Shown: piece after piece, positions 8,810 through 18,435 of the stretch
How positions within the stretch are numbered: the first letter of the stretch is position 1
How the letters are laid out: each line of letters begins with the position of its first letter
Assembly (NCBI RefSeq): GCF_014706615.1
Contig: NZ_CP054877.1
Location: forward strand, 124,001-188,000
Origin: Candidatus Vesicomyosocius sp. SY067_SCS001
Lineage (GTDB): Bacteria; Pseudomonadota; Gammaproteobacteria; PS1; Pseudothioglobaceae
Length of the DNA: 64,000 bases
Direction of reading: 5' to 3'
Notes under the pieces: generated by a model
Told to the model about the DNA's origin: nothing
Seen by the model: the letters and a program-made list of their open reading frames with translations, nothing else
Databases searched by the model: none
Position numbers and translations under genes: made by a program

Positions 8810-8857
8810 TTTGTTTTCTTTTTTAAATTTTTATTTGTTTTCTTTTTTAAATTTTTA
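8810..8857. repeat. 24-bp tandem duplication
   Basis: The 24-base unit beginning TTTGTTTTCTTTTTTAAATT occurs twice head to tail, at 8810-8833 and 8834-8857, with no mismatch. It lies in the empty bioA-priA spacer. It probably arose by replication slippage. Confidence 0.8.
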
Positions 8858-9307
8858 CATGCTTCTCATTTTTATTTTTAATAAATTCGCTTTTAAATAT
8901 TAAATTATATCAAAGATATACCTGTTTTAGTATATTTAGAAGGCATACTTATCTAATGAATATATAAGGATGATTGTTAGATGCTATGTTGATATATTTA
9001 ATTATTATGATAACATTGATAGAAAATTAAATATCATCTATAAAGTTATACCAATATGATTGGTGTTTCTAACAAACCTGTTAAAGACTAGTATCTATAA
9101 GATTTCCTAATTTGTAGAAAGTTAGATAATAATGTCTAATAAATATTAGATTAGTCTAAAAATCTTTTTTAATTATATTAAATTATGTATAGTAAGAAAT
9201 ATATAGATTGTAACAACTCACTTTTTATTTTACTTAAGAGTTATAAATTTACACAAGTAAAATACTTTTGAAGTTGATAACTTAATGAGTAATAACTTTA
9301 TTTGTTG

Positions 9308-11311
9308 TTATTCAATTGGATCAATATCTAAATACCAACGTACTTTGTTTTTTAGTTTGAGTGTATTGATGTGTTGACTAAAAGTGGATAAGATTTGGTG
9401 GAGTGTTACTCGATTATTAGATTGTAGGTATAGGTTAAAGTAGTAGTAGTCTGATTTTTTTTCAATAGTATTAGCAATTGGTCCCCAAATTTCTACTGAA
9501 TTCATTTGTATGCTTTTTAACAAAATAGCTGCTTCATGTAAGAAATTTTCAGCGTTTTGTTTGTTTTTTGCATTTGCACATAATAATGCTTGGTGTGAAA
9601 AAGGTGGCATCATTGCACTTAAACGCTGTTTTAGAAGTTGACTAGCAAATTGTGTATAGCGAGAAGACAAAACAAAATTAAAAATTGGATGATCGGGATA
9701 GCGAGTTTGTATAACAACTTCACCTCTTTCTTTGTGTCTACCAGCACGACCAGATACTTGAATAAGGAGTTGGGCTAAATATTCAGTTGCTCGAAAATTT
9801 GTTGATAAGAACCCAGTATCAACATCTAGAATACCAACCATTGCAAGGTTGGAAAAATTGTGTCCTTTGGTTAACATTTGTGTACCAATAATAATACAAG
9901 ATTTGCCAGTGTTGATTTGTTCTAAGTGTTTTGCAAAGGATTTCTTGCGTCGTGTGGTGTCACGATCAATGCGGATAATAGGAGTATCTACAAAGTATGA
10001 AGATAGGGTTTCTTCTAATTTTTCTGTGCCATATCCTAATATTTTAAGGCTTTGTTCAGTACAGTTTGGGCAGACATGTTCTGGTATTTTTTCGTCGCCA
10101 CAATGATGACATTTAAGACGATTGATATAGCGATGATAAACCATTGTTAAATCACAATGGTTACATTGTGCTTTCCAGTTACATTGTGTACAGTAATAGA
10201 TAGGTGCATAACCTCGGCGGTTAACAAACAACATAACTTGTTTGTTAATGGATAAATATTGCTTGATTTTTTCAATTAGCATTTTAGACAATACACCGTT
10301 AGTATTACTGCGCATATCAATCAGACTTACCTTGGGTAAAGTTGCACCACCTGCACGTTTAGTTAGTGTGATGCGTGTGATTTTCTTATCCATCGCATTT
10401 TTTAATAATTCTAATGAAGGCGTTGCTGTACCTAAGACCAATGGTATATTAGATTGTTGAGCTCTGATAAAACCTAAATTTCTAGCAGAATATCGAAAAC
10501 TTGACTGCTGCTTAAACGAGTTATCATGTTCCTCATCAATAATAATTAAACCAAAATTTGATATAGGTGTGAAAATAGCACTTCTTGTACCAAGTATCAC
10601 GTTAGCATCACCGTTTTTAGCCATAAGATAAGCGTCTAGTTTTTGAGTCTCATTAAGTTGCGAATGGATTGCTATTACGCGTGTTTTTAGGCGTGTTTTA
10701 AAATGTGTAATCATTTGTGGCGTTAGACCAATTTCCGGAACCAATACCAATACTTGTTTCTTTTGGTTAATCATTGATTGGATAATGTGTAAATATACTT
10801 CAGTTTTACCACTACCAGTCACACCATGGAGTAAAAAAGCGTGATATTGATTGGTTGATTTCAAAATTTGTTCGATAGCAATATTTTGTTCATCTGTTGG
10901 TTGAAAGTCTGGCTGTTGTAGTTTATTTGGTAAATCTATGATTTTTTTAATTTTTGCTTCTTTACCTAAAAGTAATTTCTTAGGTAATGTAGATGAAATA
11001 ACTTTGCTAATTGGATAATGGTAATAATTAGCTGACCATAACAAAAGATCTAAAATTGATTTGTCTAAAATTGGTATTTTATCTAGTACTTCTTCAACAG
11101 ATTTAAGTTTATACCCTAGTGTATCTTCTCTTTTTTTTTGGAAATTTGTTTCGTTATATCTACTTTTATCTTTAATATCTAATACAATGCCAATTACTTT
11201 TTTTCGTGCAAGTGGTACTTTAACACGTACACCAACAGACACCTCGTTATCACATAGATAGTTAAAGGTTTTACTCAATGATAGTATAGCAACTTCAATA
11301 ATTAATGACAA
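9308..11311 (-). CDS. priA: Primosomal replication helicase PriA
   Basis: A superfamily 2 helicase that reloads the replisome at stalled forks. The 667-aa product is slightly shorter than the roughly 730 aa of E. coli PriA. It has the N-terminal DNA-binding domain, the Walker A motif GVTGSGKTEVY (about residues 164-174), the DEEHD box, and TATPSLE. A two-zinc cysteine cluster (CTQCNWKAQCNHC, then CHHCGDE and CPNC) is followed by helicase motifs V and VI (GTQMLTKGHNF, QVSGRAGRHKERGEV). A long A tract in the N-terminal part leaves the frame intact. It is divergent from ybeY. Confidence 0.96.
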   Translation of the reverse strand: MSLIIEVAILSLSKTFNYLCDNEVSVGVRVKVPLARKKVIGIVLDIKDKSRYNETNFQKKREDTLGYKLKSVEEVLDKIPILDKSILDLLLWSANYYHYPISKVISSTLPKKLLLGKEAKIKKIIDLPNKLQQPDFQPTDEQNIAIEQILKSTNQYHAFLLHGVTGSGKTEVYLHIIQSMINQKKQVLVLVPEIGLTPQMITHFKTRLKTRVIAIHSQLNETQKLDAYLMAKNGDANVILGTRSAIFTPISNFGLIIIDEEHDNSFKQQSSFRYSARNLGFIRAQQSNIPLVLGTATPSLELLKNAMDKKITRITLTKRAGGATLPKVSLIDMRSNTNGVLSKMLIEKIKQYLSINKQVMLFVNRRGYAPIYYCTQCNWKAQCNHCDLTMVYHRYINRLKCHHCGDEKIPEHVCPNCTEQSLKILGYGTEKLEETLSSYFVDTPIIRIDRDTTRRKKSFAKHLEQINTGKSCIIIGTQMLTKGHNFSNLAMVGILDVDTGFLSTNFRATEYLAQLLIQVSGRAGRHKERGEVVIQTRYPDHPIFNFVLSSRYTQFASQLLKQRLSAMMPPFSHQALLCANAKNKQNAENFLHEAAILLKSIQMNSVEIWGPIANTIEKKSDYYYFNLYLQSNNRVTLHQILSTFSQHINTLKLKNKVRWYLDIDPIE

Positions 11312-11356
11312 AGTAATAGAGCTTTGATAAAATAATAATTTTATCTAATATTAAGT

Positions 11357-11794
11357 ATGGTGATTATACAAAATAGTATTCACGATTTATCTGTTAATGA
11401 AGATGATTTAAGTTGTATTTTACAAAGAGTGGTTAAAGAATTGGGAAATGGTGAAAGTGAGTTATTAGTTCGATTGGTTGATAAGGCGGAAATTCAAAAT
11501 CTTAATAAGGTTTATCGATACAAGGATAAATCTACTAATGTATTATCATTTCCAAGTGATTTGCCGATTGAAATTGATGAAAATATTTTAGGAGATGTTG
11601 TGATATGTACAGAAGTAGTTTTAAAAGAGTCTATTGAACAGCATAAATCTTTTAATAATCACTTCATGCATATGGCAGTTCATGGTACGTTGCATTTATT
11701 TGGTTATGATCATATTGATACTAAAGATGCACAAAAAATGGCAAACTTAGAAAGAAAAATTCTAGCAAAAATTGGGATTAATAATCCTTACTAA
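11357..11794 (+). CDS. ybeY: Endoribonuclease/rRNA maturation factor YbeY
   Basis: A zinc-dependent ribonuclease needed for 16S rRNA 3'-end maturation and ribosome quality control. The 145-aa product has the family's STNVLSFP segment and the zinc-binding HGTLHLFGYDH motif (three-histidine pattern) near the C-terminus. In many gammaproteobacteria ybeY sits with phoH-like ybeZ and miaB; here it is alone between divergent priA and convergent tilS. Confidence 0.94.
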   Translation: MVIIQNSIHDLSVNEDDLSCILQRVVKELGNGESELLVRLVDKAEIQNLNKVYRYKDKSTNVLSFPSDLPIEIDENILGDVVICTEVVLKESIEQHKSFNNHFMHMAVHGTLHLFGYDHIDTKDAQKMANLERKILAKIGINNPY

Positions 11795-11846
11795 ATTAGT
11801 AAAAATGCTACTATTTATTTAAAACTGGCAATTTTTATTCTTTATA

Positions 11847-13019
11847 TTAAGCGCTATAGGCCTTACCAATACGTTCAATGGCATATAATGTATTACTAAT
11901 GTAATACATTTTTAACTGGTTTCGTTCCCAAGGTGGAATACAAGCTTCTTGTAATACTTTTTTTAATGATTTGGTGTGTTTTTTTCCTAGTAATTTAATA
12001 CGTTGACCTTTTTGTCGATAACGAATTGAAAAATTTGGAAAGTCTTTAAATTCCTCATAAAATGGGCAATACTTGTTCTCCTTTGGCAGGATTTTGTTGA
12101 TGAAATATAATTCATTTTGGTAGCGTCTAACCTCGTACTCATTCCAACTAACCAGTGGATTAGTGCCCTCTTTTGCGTGCAGTAGTTTAATAATTTGGTG
12201 CATTATTTTATGACTTGGCGTTAAAAAATTAAGAAAGTTTAGATGATAGCGGAGAATGTTCTTAATTCTATGAATTCTAAGTTTAATAAGCTGACTTATA
12301 TTGATTCGATTAGTACGATTGATAATGTGATATGTCTTAATATCAATATCGGCCAGTTCGCGTGTAAGTTTTAAGGTTTCTGATTGGTTTTGTGCACTTC
12401 TGGAAAGTGTTTCTGTTAAATTTTTATATACCTCAGATAATTTTGGTAGAATTTCTAAACGTAAGAAATTACGTCTAAAATAAGTATTTTTATTGCTGTC
12501 ATCTTCTATCCAGTTTAATTTATGATTATTAGCATAATCACTAATTTGAGATTTATTAATTGTTAAAAAAGGGCGATAGTGAATACCTTTTCCTAGAGGC
12601 TTCTCTTTAGGCATAGCAGCTAATCCAGCACTACCACTACCACGGAATAGTTGTAGAAGTAATGTTTCTGCTTGGTCGTTTTTATGATGTGCCGTACAGA
12701 GTACTTCATTTTCTTTTAATAAGTTAGATAATGAACGATAACGTTTCTTACGTGCATGTTCTTCGATGTTAGATGTATTATCAAAAGATAAATTAATGCT
12801 TAAGTATACAACATTAAGATTTAAACATGTTGTTTTGCAAAATTTATCCCATTTATTACAAAATTGAGATAAATGATGATTACAGTGAATAACTCTTATT
12901 TTATTGGGATAGTATGTGTTTAAATAATGCAAAAGTACGATAGAATCAATGCCACCACTGAGACCAAGGACAATGTTCTTACCTTCAAGAAATAAATCTT
13001 TAGTCTTTAAATTTTCCAA
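11847..13019 (-). CDS. tilS: tRNA(Ile)-lysidine synthase
   Basis: Modifies C34 of the CAU-anticodon tRNA-Ile to lysidine so that it decodes AUA, which is essential in an AT-rich genome. The 390-aa product has the PP-loop ATPase motif [14 protein letters not shown] (residues 18-31), [19 protein letters not shown] with the catalytic-site residues, and the C-terminal TilS domain. It is slightly shorter than E. coli TilS (432 aa). The start overlaps the end of accA by 20 bp, consistent with translational coupling. accA-tilS adjacency is conserved in gammaproteobacteria. Confidence 0.94.
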   Translation of the reverse strand: MENLKTKDLFLEGKNIVLGLSGGIDSIVLLHYLNTYYPNKIRVIHCNHHLSQFCNKWDKFCKTTCLNLNVVYLSINLSFDNTSNIEEHARKKRYRSLSNLLKENEVLCTAHHKNDQAETLLLQLFRGSGSAGLAAMPKEKPLGKGIHYRPFLTINKSQISDYANNHKLNWIEDDSNKNTYFRRNFLRLEILPKLSEVYKNLTETLSRSAQNQSETLKLTRELADIDIKTYHIINRTNRINISQLIKLRIHRIKNILRYHLNFLNFLTPSHKIMHQIIKLLHAKEGTNPLVSWNEYEVRRYQNELYFINKILPKENKYCPFYEEFKDFPNFSIRYRQKGQRIKLLGKKHTKSLKKVLQEACIPPWERNQLKMYYISNTLYAIERIGKAYSA

Positions 13020-13968
13020 AACCTAAGAGTTTTTTTTGTCTATTTTGTAACAATTGTTCTATTGATAGTTGTTTAATTTTGTTGAGTTGTCGTGTTAATA
13101 CTTCTTTTAAAAGTGCTTTTGTTTGTGAAGGATTACGGTGGATGCCGCCTAATGGTTCTTTAATAATTACATCAATTAACCTGTCTTTTTTAAGATGGGT
13201 TGAGGTTAATTTTAAAGATTCTGCTGCAATGTTTGCTTTAGTTACGTCTTTGTATAAAATAGAGGCACAACCTTCTGGAGAAATTACAGAATAAATACTG
13301 TATTCAAACATCATAATTGTGTCTGCTACACCAATAGCTAGTGCTCCGCCAGAGCCACCTTCGCCAATAACTATTGAAATAATAGGTGTTGCAAGGGTTG
13401 ACATTTCAAATAGATTTTTGGCAATTGCTTCGCTTTGTCCACGTTCTTCAGCACCAATACCAGGATAAGCACCAGGTGTGTCAATAAAAGTAACAATAGG
13501 CATTGAAAATTTTTCAGCAAGTTTCATTAAGCGTAAGGCTTTTCGGTAACCTTCAGGTCTAGGCATGCCAAAATTGTATTTGATTTTTTCTTGGGTAGTT
13601 CGTCCTTTTTGTTGACCAATAAACATCACTGGTTGGTTATCTAATGTAGCAATACCACCAATAATAGCATGGTCATCACCATAAGTACGATCACCATGCA
13701 ACTCTGTGAATTCATCAAATACATCAGAAATATAATCAAGTGTATAAAGGCGTTTTGGGTGTCGTGCTAGTTGAGATATTTGCCAATCGCTTAAAGATGA
13801 GAATATTTTTTTGGTTAAAGCATTACTCTTGGATTTAAGTGCCTTTATCTCATTAATAATATCTACTTTATCTTTAATATTTGCTTTGCCTTTAATATTA
13901 TCAAGTGTTTGTATTTTTTCTTCTAGTTCTGCAATAGGTTGTTCAAAATCAAGATAATCTAAGTTCAT
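13000..13968 (-). CDS. accA: Acetyl-CoA carboxylase carboxyltransferase subunit alpha
   Basis: Pairs with AccD to transfer the carboxyl group from biotin to acetyl-CoA, the committed step of fatty-acid synthesis. The 322-aa product (E. coli 319) starts [20 protein letters not shown]. It contains [44 protein letters not shown] and [15 protein letters not shown], the classic carboxyltransferase motifs. It overlaps the downstream tilS by 20 bp. Confidence 0.97.
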   Translation of the reverse strand: MNLDYLDFEQPIAELEEKIQTLDNIKGKANIKDKVDIINEIKALKSKSNALTKKIFSSLSDWQISQLARHPKRLYTLDYISDVFDEFTELHGDRTYGDDHAIIGGIATLDNQPVMFIGQQKGRTTQEKIKYNFGMPRPEGYRKALRLMKLAEKFSMPIVTFIDTPGAYPGIGAEERGQSEAIAKNLFEMSTLATPIISIVIGEGGSGGALAIGVADTIMMFEYSIYSVISPEGCASILYKDVTKANIAAESLKLTSTHLKKDRLIDVIIKEPLGGIHRNPSQTKALLKEVLTRQLNKIKQLSIEQLLQNRQKKLLGFGKFKD

Positions 13969-14220
13969 ACTCTAGTTTAAAATTTATTCATATACAATGT
14001 TTAAAATTATAGCAGAAATACTAGCATTTCTAGCTTTTGCTACTTTTATATTAAGTTAGTTATATAAATAAATTTAAATAGGTATTTTTTTTAATTTAAA
14101 CGAGTAAGATTTGATGTACTATTATTAATAATGAGTGTAATTGATGCATTAATTCTTATCAGTAGATTAAAAAATGAAAGGCAATTAATTTTGTTTTTTT
14201 GATAAAAATAAGGAAGAAAC

Positions 14221-14361
14221 ATGGATGTAATTTATTGGCTTGTACCAAGTATGATTTTTGTTGGTTTTGTTCTTGTTATTATTTTAATAATAGGGGTTAA
14301 GAACGGTCAGTTTGATGATTTAGAAGGGGAAGGACAACGTATTTTATATGACGAAGAATAG
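14221..14361 (+). CDS. ccoS: Cytochrome oxidase maturation protein CcoS, cbb3-type
   Basis: A 46-aa single-span membrane protein starting MDVIYWLVPSMIFVGFVLVI and ending in an acidic tail with GQFDDLEGEGQRILYDEE. The short N-terminal transmembrane helix followed by the G(Q/R)FDDLEG-x4-ILYD(E/D) tail is the CcoS family signature. CcoS helps insert copper and heme cofactors into cbb3 oxidase, the high-affinity terminal oxidase. The ATG is preceded by AAGGAAG at 6-nt spacing. Here it stands apart from ccoNOPQ and ccoGHI and just upstream of the DUF47-pit cluster. Confidence 0.88.
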   Translation: MDVIYWLVPSMIFVGFVLVIILIIGVKNGQFDDLEGEGQRILYDEE

Positions 14362-14454
14362 ATAAATTTAGCACCTATAAAAATATTAAAAATAAGGTTG
14401 ACAATTCGTCTTTTTAATAGAAAATTCGCATCTAAAGATGCTAGAAAAAACAAA

Positions 14455-15132
14455 ATGGCTCAAAATATAATAGATGGTCTATTTGGTAAATCACCCATTA
14501 GATCATTACAGAAACATATGATACAAGTGCATTCTTGCATTTCAGAACTTAATGGTTTTATGATTGCCATTCATACACAAAATTGGGTAAAAGCTAAAAC
14601 AATTAAAAGTTATATAGATATTAAAGAAGGCAAAGCAGATATTCTTAAAAAGAATCTACGTTTAAGTTTGTCTTCAATGTTTATGATGCCTTTTTCACGT
14701 AGAGATTTACTTGATTTATTACTTATTCAAGATTCTATTGCCAATATCACTAAAGATGTTTCGGGTTTGATGATTAACCGCAAGATGATTTTACCAGATA
14801 ATATCTTTGGTGATGTTATAGAATTAACTAAGGTTTGTATCAAAACATCAGCTAAGGCACTTAAAGCCGTTAATGAATTAGATGAATTATTAGAAACTGC
14901 ATTTGGCAGTCGTGAGCGTAAGATTATTAGTTCTATTATTGAAGATGTTAATGAACTTGAAAGTAAATCTGATAAAATTCAGCACGTAATTCGTGCTGAA
15001 TTATTTCCGCTAGAATCTAGCTTGCCACCTGTTGATGTTATGTTTTATTATCGTACTGTGGAATGGTTGGGTGAGCTTGCAGATGCGGCTCAAAAAGTTG
15101 GCTCAAGGCTAGAAGTGCTGTTAGCAAGATAA
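14455..15132 (+). CDS. DUF47/PhoU-like Pit accessory protein (TIGR00153 family)
   Basis: An all-helical cytoplasmic protein of the DUF47 family, which is typically encoded next to Pit phosphate permeases and thought to modulate them. From the ATG at 14455 it is 225 aa, beginning MAQNIIDGLFGKSPIRSLQKHM. That start and length match the E. coli YkaA pattern. The frame is open back to a TTG at 14398 that abuts AAGG, giving 244 aa, so the longer form is the alternative. It ends 12 bp before pit, consistent with one operon. Confidence 0.85.
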   Translation: MAQNIIDGLFGKSPIRSLQKHMIQVHSCISELNGFMIAIHTQNWVKAKTIKSYIDIKEGKADILKKNLRLSLSSMFMMPFSRRDLLDLLLIQDSIANITKDVSGLMINRKMILPDNIFGDVIELTKVCIKTSAKALKAVNELDELLETAFGSRERKIISSIIEDVNELESKSDKIQHVIRAELFPLESSLPPVDVMFYYRTVEWLGELADAAQKVGSRLEVLLAR

Positions 15133-15144
15133 GGGAGTCTATAT

Positions 15145-16425
15145 ATGGATATAATTGCAAATTATGCTGATATTTTTATTATGCTGTCAATTGGGTTTGG
15201 TTTATTTATGGCTTGGGGTATTGGTGCTAATGATGTTTCTAATGCCATGGGTACTTCGGTTGGTTCTGCTGCTATTACCTTTAAACAAGCAGTTGTTATT
15301 GCGGTTATTTTTGAGTTTTCTGGTGCAATTCTTGCAGGAGGAGAAGTAACTGATACTGTTCGTAAAGGTATTTTAGATGCAGTATTATTTACTAATAATC
15401 CACACTTATTAGTGTATGGTATGCTTGCTTCGCTCTTGGCAGCAGGTGCGTGGTTATTGATTGCCTCATCTTTAGGATGGCCAGTTTCTACGACGCATTC
15501 AATTGTTGGTGCTATTGTTGGTTTTGGTGCAGTAGGTGTTGGTATTGATGCAGTTGCTTGGGATAAAGTAATTAAAATTGTGATGAGTTGGGTAGTATCT
15601 CCAGTACTTGCTGGCACACTTGCTGTTTTTATCTTTAAAAGTCTACAATTCTTAGTGATTGATACTAAAGATCCGTTGATGAATGCCAAGAGATATTTGC
15701 CATTTTATGTATTTTTTGTTGGTTTTATTATTGCGTTGGTTACGCAATTTAAAGGCCTTAAACATATTGACTCTTTAGAATATATCTCTAAAGATGTTTC
15801 TTTAAGTTTGATAATTGCAATTATAGTTGGTATTTTGGCAGCTGTTATCGCTGCTTTTATTATGAGAAATATTAAGATAAATCCAAAGGATGATAAAGAT
15901 TTTCATTATGCTAATATGGAAAAGCTTTTTGCTGTGCTTATGGTGATTACCGCATCTGCTATGGCATTTGCACATGGTTCTAATGATGTTGCTAATGCCA
16001 TTGGTCCACTAGCTGCGGTTTATAGTATTGTAGAAGCTGGTGGTGATATTACCTCAAGGAGCGCTATACCTTCATGGGTTTTGCTGGTTGGCGGCGGCGG
16101 TATTATATTTGGTTTTGTGACTTATGGATTTAAAGTTATGAAAACTATTGGCAAAGGAATTACAGAACTCACTCCTTCTCGTGGTTTTGCTGCTGAATTA
16201 GCCGCTGCAACAACGGTAGTTTTAGCCTCATCAACAGGTATTCCTGTATCAACTACACAGGTCTTAGTAGGGGCGGTGTTGGGTGTTGGTATTGCTAGAG
16301 GTGTGGTTGCACTTAATATGCGAGTTATAAATACAATTTTTTTATCTTGGTTAATTACCTTGCCAGCAGGTGCAGTCATGTCTATTCTATTTTTCTTTGT
16401 ACTTAAGGGAGTATTTGGAGCATAA
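15145..16425 (+). CDS. pit: Inorganic phosphate transporter, Pit family
   Basis: A polytopic membrane permease, most likely a cation-coupled low-affinity phosphate transporter. Sulfate use cannot be excluded from sequence alone. The 426-aa protein has the internal duplication typical of PiT proteins, GANDVSNAMGTSVGS near residue 28 and AHGSNDVANAIGP near residue 280, plus GWPVSTTHS and GIPVSTTQ. About ten hydrophobic segments can be counted. A good ribosome site (AAGGGAG) precedes the ATG. It sits between the DUF47 gene and a bolA-family gene. Confidence 0.92.
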   Translation: MDIIANYADIFIMLSIGFGLFMAWGIGANDVSNAMGTSVGSAAITFKQAVVIAVIFEFSGAILAGGEVTDTVRKGILDAVLFTNNPHLLVYGMLASLLAAGAWLLIASSLGWPVSTTHSIVGAIVGFGAVGVGIDAVAWDKVIKIVMSWVVSPVLAGTLAVFIFKSLQFLVIDTKDPLMNAKRYLPFYVFFVGFIIALVTQFKGLKHIDSLEYISKDVSLSLIIAIIVGILAAVIAAFIMRNIKINPKDDKDFHYANMEKLFAVLMVITASAMAFAHGSNDVANAIGPLAAVYSIVEAGGDITSRSAIPSWVLLVGGGGIIFGFVTYGFKVMKTIGKGITELTPSRGFAAELAAATTVVLASSTGIPVSTTQVLVGAVLGVGIARGVVALNMRVINTIFLSWLITLPAGAVMSILFFFVLKGVFGA

Positions 16426-16428
16426 GTT

Positions 16429-16659
16429 ATGACATTAGAAGAAATTAAGGAAAAAATTGAATCAGGTATAGAAAATTCAACAGTTATTATGGAAGGTGAT
16501 GGTTGTAGTTGTTCAACAAAGGTCGTTTCGCCAATTTTTGAAGGTATGTCGCTGTTAGCTAGGCAAAAAATGGTACTTGCTATTATGAATAAAGAAATTG
16601 TAAATGGTACGCTTCATGCACTTAGTATTAAAACATGTACACCAAAAGAAGACATCTAA
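16429..16659 (+). CDS. BolA/IbaG family protein
   Basis: A 76-aa BolA-fold protein beginning 3 bp after pit. BolA proteins partner monothiol glutaredoxins and take part in iron-sulfur cluster handling. The family features MEGDGCSC, IFEGMSLLARQKMV and the invariant histidine in LHALSIKTCTP are visible. In the loop after GDG, where E. coli IbaG has Ser-His, this protein has Cys-Ser-Cys. That resembles the cysteine loop of BolA2/BolA3-type proteins and could supply a cluster ligand. In many gammaproteobacteria ibaG lies beside murA and mla genes; here it follows a phosphate permease. Confidence 0.85.
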   Translation: MTLEEIKEKIESGIENSTVIMEGDGCSCSTKVVSPIFEGMSLLARQKMVLAIMNKEIVNGTLHALSIKTCTPKEDI

Positions 16660-16887
16660 AGTGTATCTATTTTCATATACAATTTGTTCAATACTATTGT
16701 TATTGGTATTTATTAAAATTGTGGTTGGTTTTTTATATTTTTATGTGAATAATTAATTTAGTGCACAATTTTATTGTTGTATCGATATGAAATAGTCTAG
16801 ATTAATTTTTAATAGTTTGATATTTATTCATATATCTAGCATAGCATGCTCATGTAAAATTTCTATCTTTGGATATAAAATATTTTT

Positions 16888-18132
16888 ATGAGTTTTTCTA
16901 AATTAGGTTTATCTGATTCAATTCTTAAAGCTATTGAGCAGAAAGGGTATAGTAAGCCATCATCAATACAGAGTCAATCAATACCTGCTATTTTAAATGG
17001 TAAGGATGTCATGGCAGCTGCCCAAACTGGAACTGGAAAAACAGCATGTTTTGCCTTACCTATTCTTGAAATATTGTCTAAAAAAAAACCTACAAAATCC
17101 AATCGGGTTCGTACATTGATTCTAACGCCCACACGTGAATTAGCTACACAGGTTAATGATAGTGTAATTACTTATGGTAAGTATTTACCTCTTAAATCAA
17201 GTGTAGTGTTTGGTGGTGTGAAGATTAATCCACAAATGAAAAAATTGTGTTCAGGTGTTGATATTTTAGTCGCTACACCAGGTAGGTTATTAGATTTGTA
17301 TTCTCAAAACTCTGTAAAATTTGACATGCTAGAAATAGTTGTATTTGATGAGGCGGATAGAATGCTAGATATGGGTTTTATTAACGATATTAAGAGAATT
17401 TTAAAGCTTTTACCGTCAAAAAAGCAAACACTTATGTTTTCAGCTACTTTTTCTAATAAGATTCTAACATTAGCAAAAAGTTTGGTTAACAATCCTGTAG
17501 AAATATCAACTACTCCGAGAAATTCTACTGTTAAAGCAATAAAGCAATGGATTCATCCTGTTGATAAATCCAAAAAACATGCATTATTAACTTATCTTAT
17601 TCAAGAACATAATTGGCGTCAGGTTCTAGTATTTAGTCGCACTAAGTATGGTGCAAATCGCATTGTCAATAAATTAGAAAAGAAAAAGATTAGAGCAACT
17701 GCGATTCATAGCAATAAAAGTCAGGGTGCACGTACAAGAGCTTTGTTGGGATTTAAAAATCACGAAGTGAACGTATTAGTGGCAACCGATATTGCTGCAA
17801 GAGGTATTGAAATTTATCAATTACCCCATGTTATTAATTTTGATTTACCATATGTACCAGAAGATTATGTACATCGTATTGGTCGTACAGGTCGCGCTGG
17901 CTCAAAAGGTGAGGCAATTTCATTAGTTAGTGCTGATGAAGCTAAGCAATTATTTGATGTTGAACGCTTAATTCAAAATAAATTAGATCGTATAATGGTA
18001 GCAGGTTTTATTCCAGATCATAATTTGCCAGAGTCAGGTAAAAAATTATTGCCACCAAAAAATAGAAATTCCAATAATTCCAAAAGTCGCAATCAACTTA
18101 GATATGGCAAAATGCTAGGTTTAAGAAAATAA
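16888..18132 (+). CDS. rhlE: DEAD-box ATP-dependent RNA helicase RhlE
   Basis: A cold-shock and ribosome-assembly RNA helicase. The 414-aa product starts MSFSKLGLSDSILKAIEQKG with the Q motif. It has AAQTGTGKTACF (Walker A), PTRELATQ, ATPGRLLDLY, VVFDEADRMLDMGF (DEAD box), MFSATFS, and in domain 2 TDIAARGIEIYQLPHVINFD and HRIGRTGRAGSKGEA. It ends in a short basic, Asn-rich tail. The order of motifs and MLDMGF after DEAD indicate RhlE rather than CsdA or RhlB. The 228-bp region before it has no gene. Confidence 0.92.
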   Translation: MSFSKLGLSDSILKAIEQKGYSKPSSIQSQSIPAILNGKDVMAAAQTGTGKTACFALPILEILSKKKPTKSNRVRTLILTPTRELATQVNDSVITYGKYLPLKSSVVFGGVKINPQMKKLCSGVDILVATPGRLLDLYSQNSVKFDMLEIVVFDEADRMLDMGFINDIKRILKLLPSKKQTLMFSATFSNKILTLAKSLVNNPVEISTTPRNSTVKAIKQWIHPVDKSKKHALLTYLIQEHNWRQVLVFSRTKYGANRIVNKLEKKKIRATAIHSNKSQGARTRALLGFKNHEVNVLVATDIAARGIEIYQLPHVINFDLPYVPEDYVHRIGRTGRAGSKGEAISLVSADEAKQLFDVERLIQNKLDRIMVAGFIPDHNLPESGKKLLPPKNRNSNNSKSRNQLRYGKMLGLRK

Positions 18133-18165
18133 ACTTAACAATGAAAAATTCATAAGGAAAGTAAC

Positions 18166-18411
18166 ATTAAAATTAAATTAATCACGTTTATCATTGTGCT
18201 ACTTTTAACCCCGGTTCATGCTGGATTGTGGGAGAAAATAACTACAATAGGCGCTAAAATAGTCACACCAACCTCAGAATACTTAATTGAAACGTCAGGC
18301 TGGAATATTCGAATATATGAATGGATTCCTGATGATAACCCTAATATACGTTGTTTATTTGCAGCTGGTTCACAAAAAGGTGGAGTGGCTTGTTACTCAA
18401 TTAACGATTGA
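18166..18411 (+). CDS. Small putative secreted protein, apparent ATT start
   Basis: Not recognised. From ATT at 18166, preceded by the strong ribosome site AAGGAAAG at 18154-18161, the frame encodes 81 aa. It begins with a classic signal peptide, KIKLITFIIVLLLTPVHA, probably cleaved before GLWEK. The mature part of about 62 aa contains TSEYLIETSGWNIRIYEWIP and two cysteines (RCLF and ACYS) that could form a disulfide. The only standard start in frame is GTG at 18196, which would cut the signal peptide and has no ribosome site. Either ATT is used, as in infC, or the ATG has mutated. Confidence 0.5.
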   Translation: MKIKLITFIIVLLLTPVHAGLWEKITTIGAKIVTPTSEYLIETSGWNIRIYEWIPDDNPNIRCLFAAGSQKGGVACYSIND

Positions 18412-18435
18412 TAAATAATCAATTTATTTATCAAT
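18407..18435 (+). terminator. Hairpin overlapping the stop of the small secreted gene
   Basis: ATTGATAAATA at 18407-18417 pairs perfectly with TATTTATCAAT at 18425-18435 around a 7-nt loop, and the TGA stop lies inside the 5' arm. No T run follows, so it may be a weak terminator or an mRNA 3'-end stabiliser. Confidence 0.4.

Larger units (their letters stand above)
8429..9307. other. 879-bp spacer between convergent bioA and priA
   Basis: No recognisable gene. It contains the hairpin at 8438-8475 and a 24-bp tandem duplication at 8810-8857. A minus-strand frame of about 60 codons without a start codon (about 8690 to 8501) ends in residues like KLTPKRLFDNFYKLL, and I could not assign it. The rest is short broken frames. 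This looks like an eroded gene region. Confidence 0.6.

Noticed and set aside
11130-11140. Long A tract in priA as a possible frameshift
   Set aside because: The frame continues correctly through the tract (FQKKREDTLGYK), so the gene is intact. The T9 run near the glmM start is likewise in frame.
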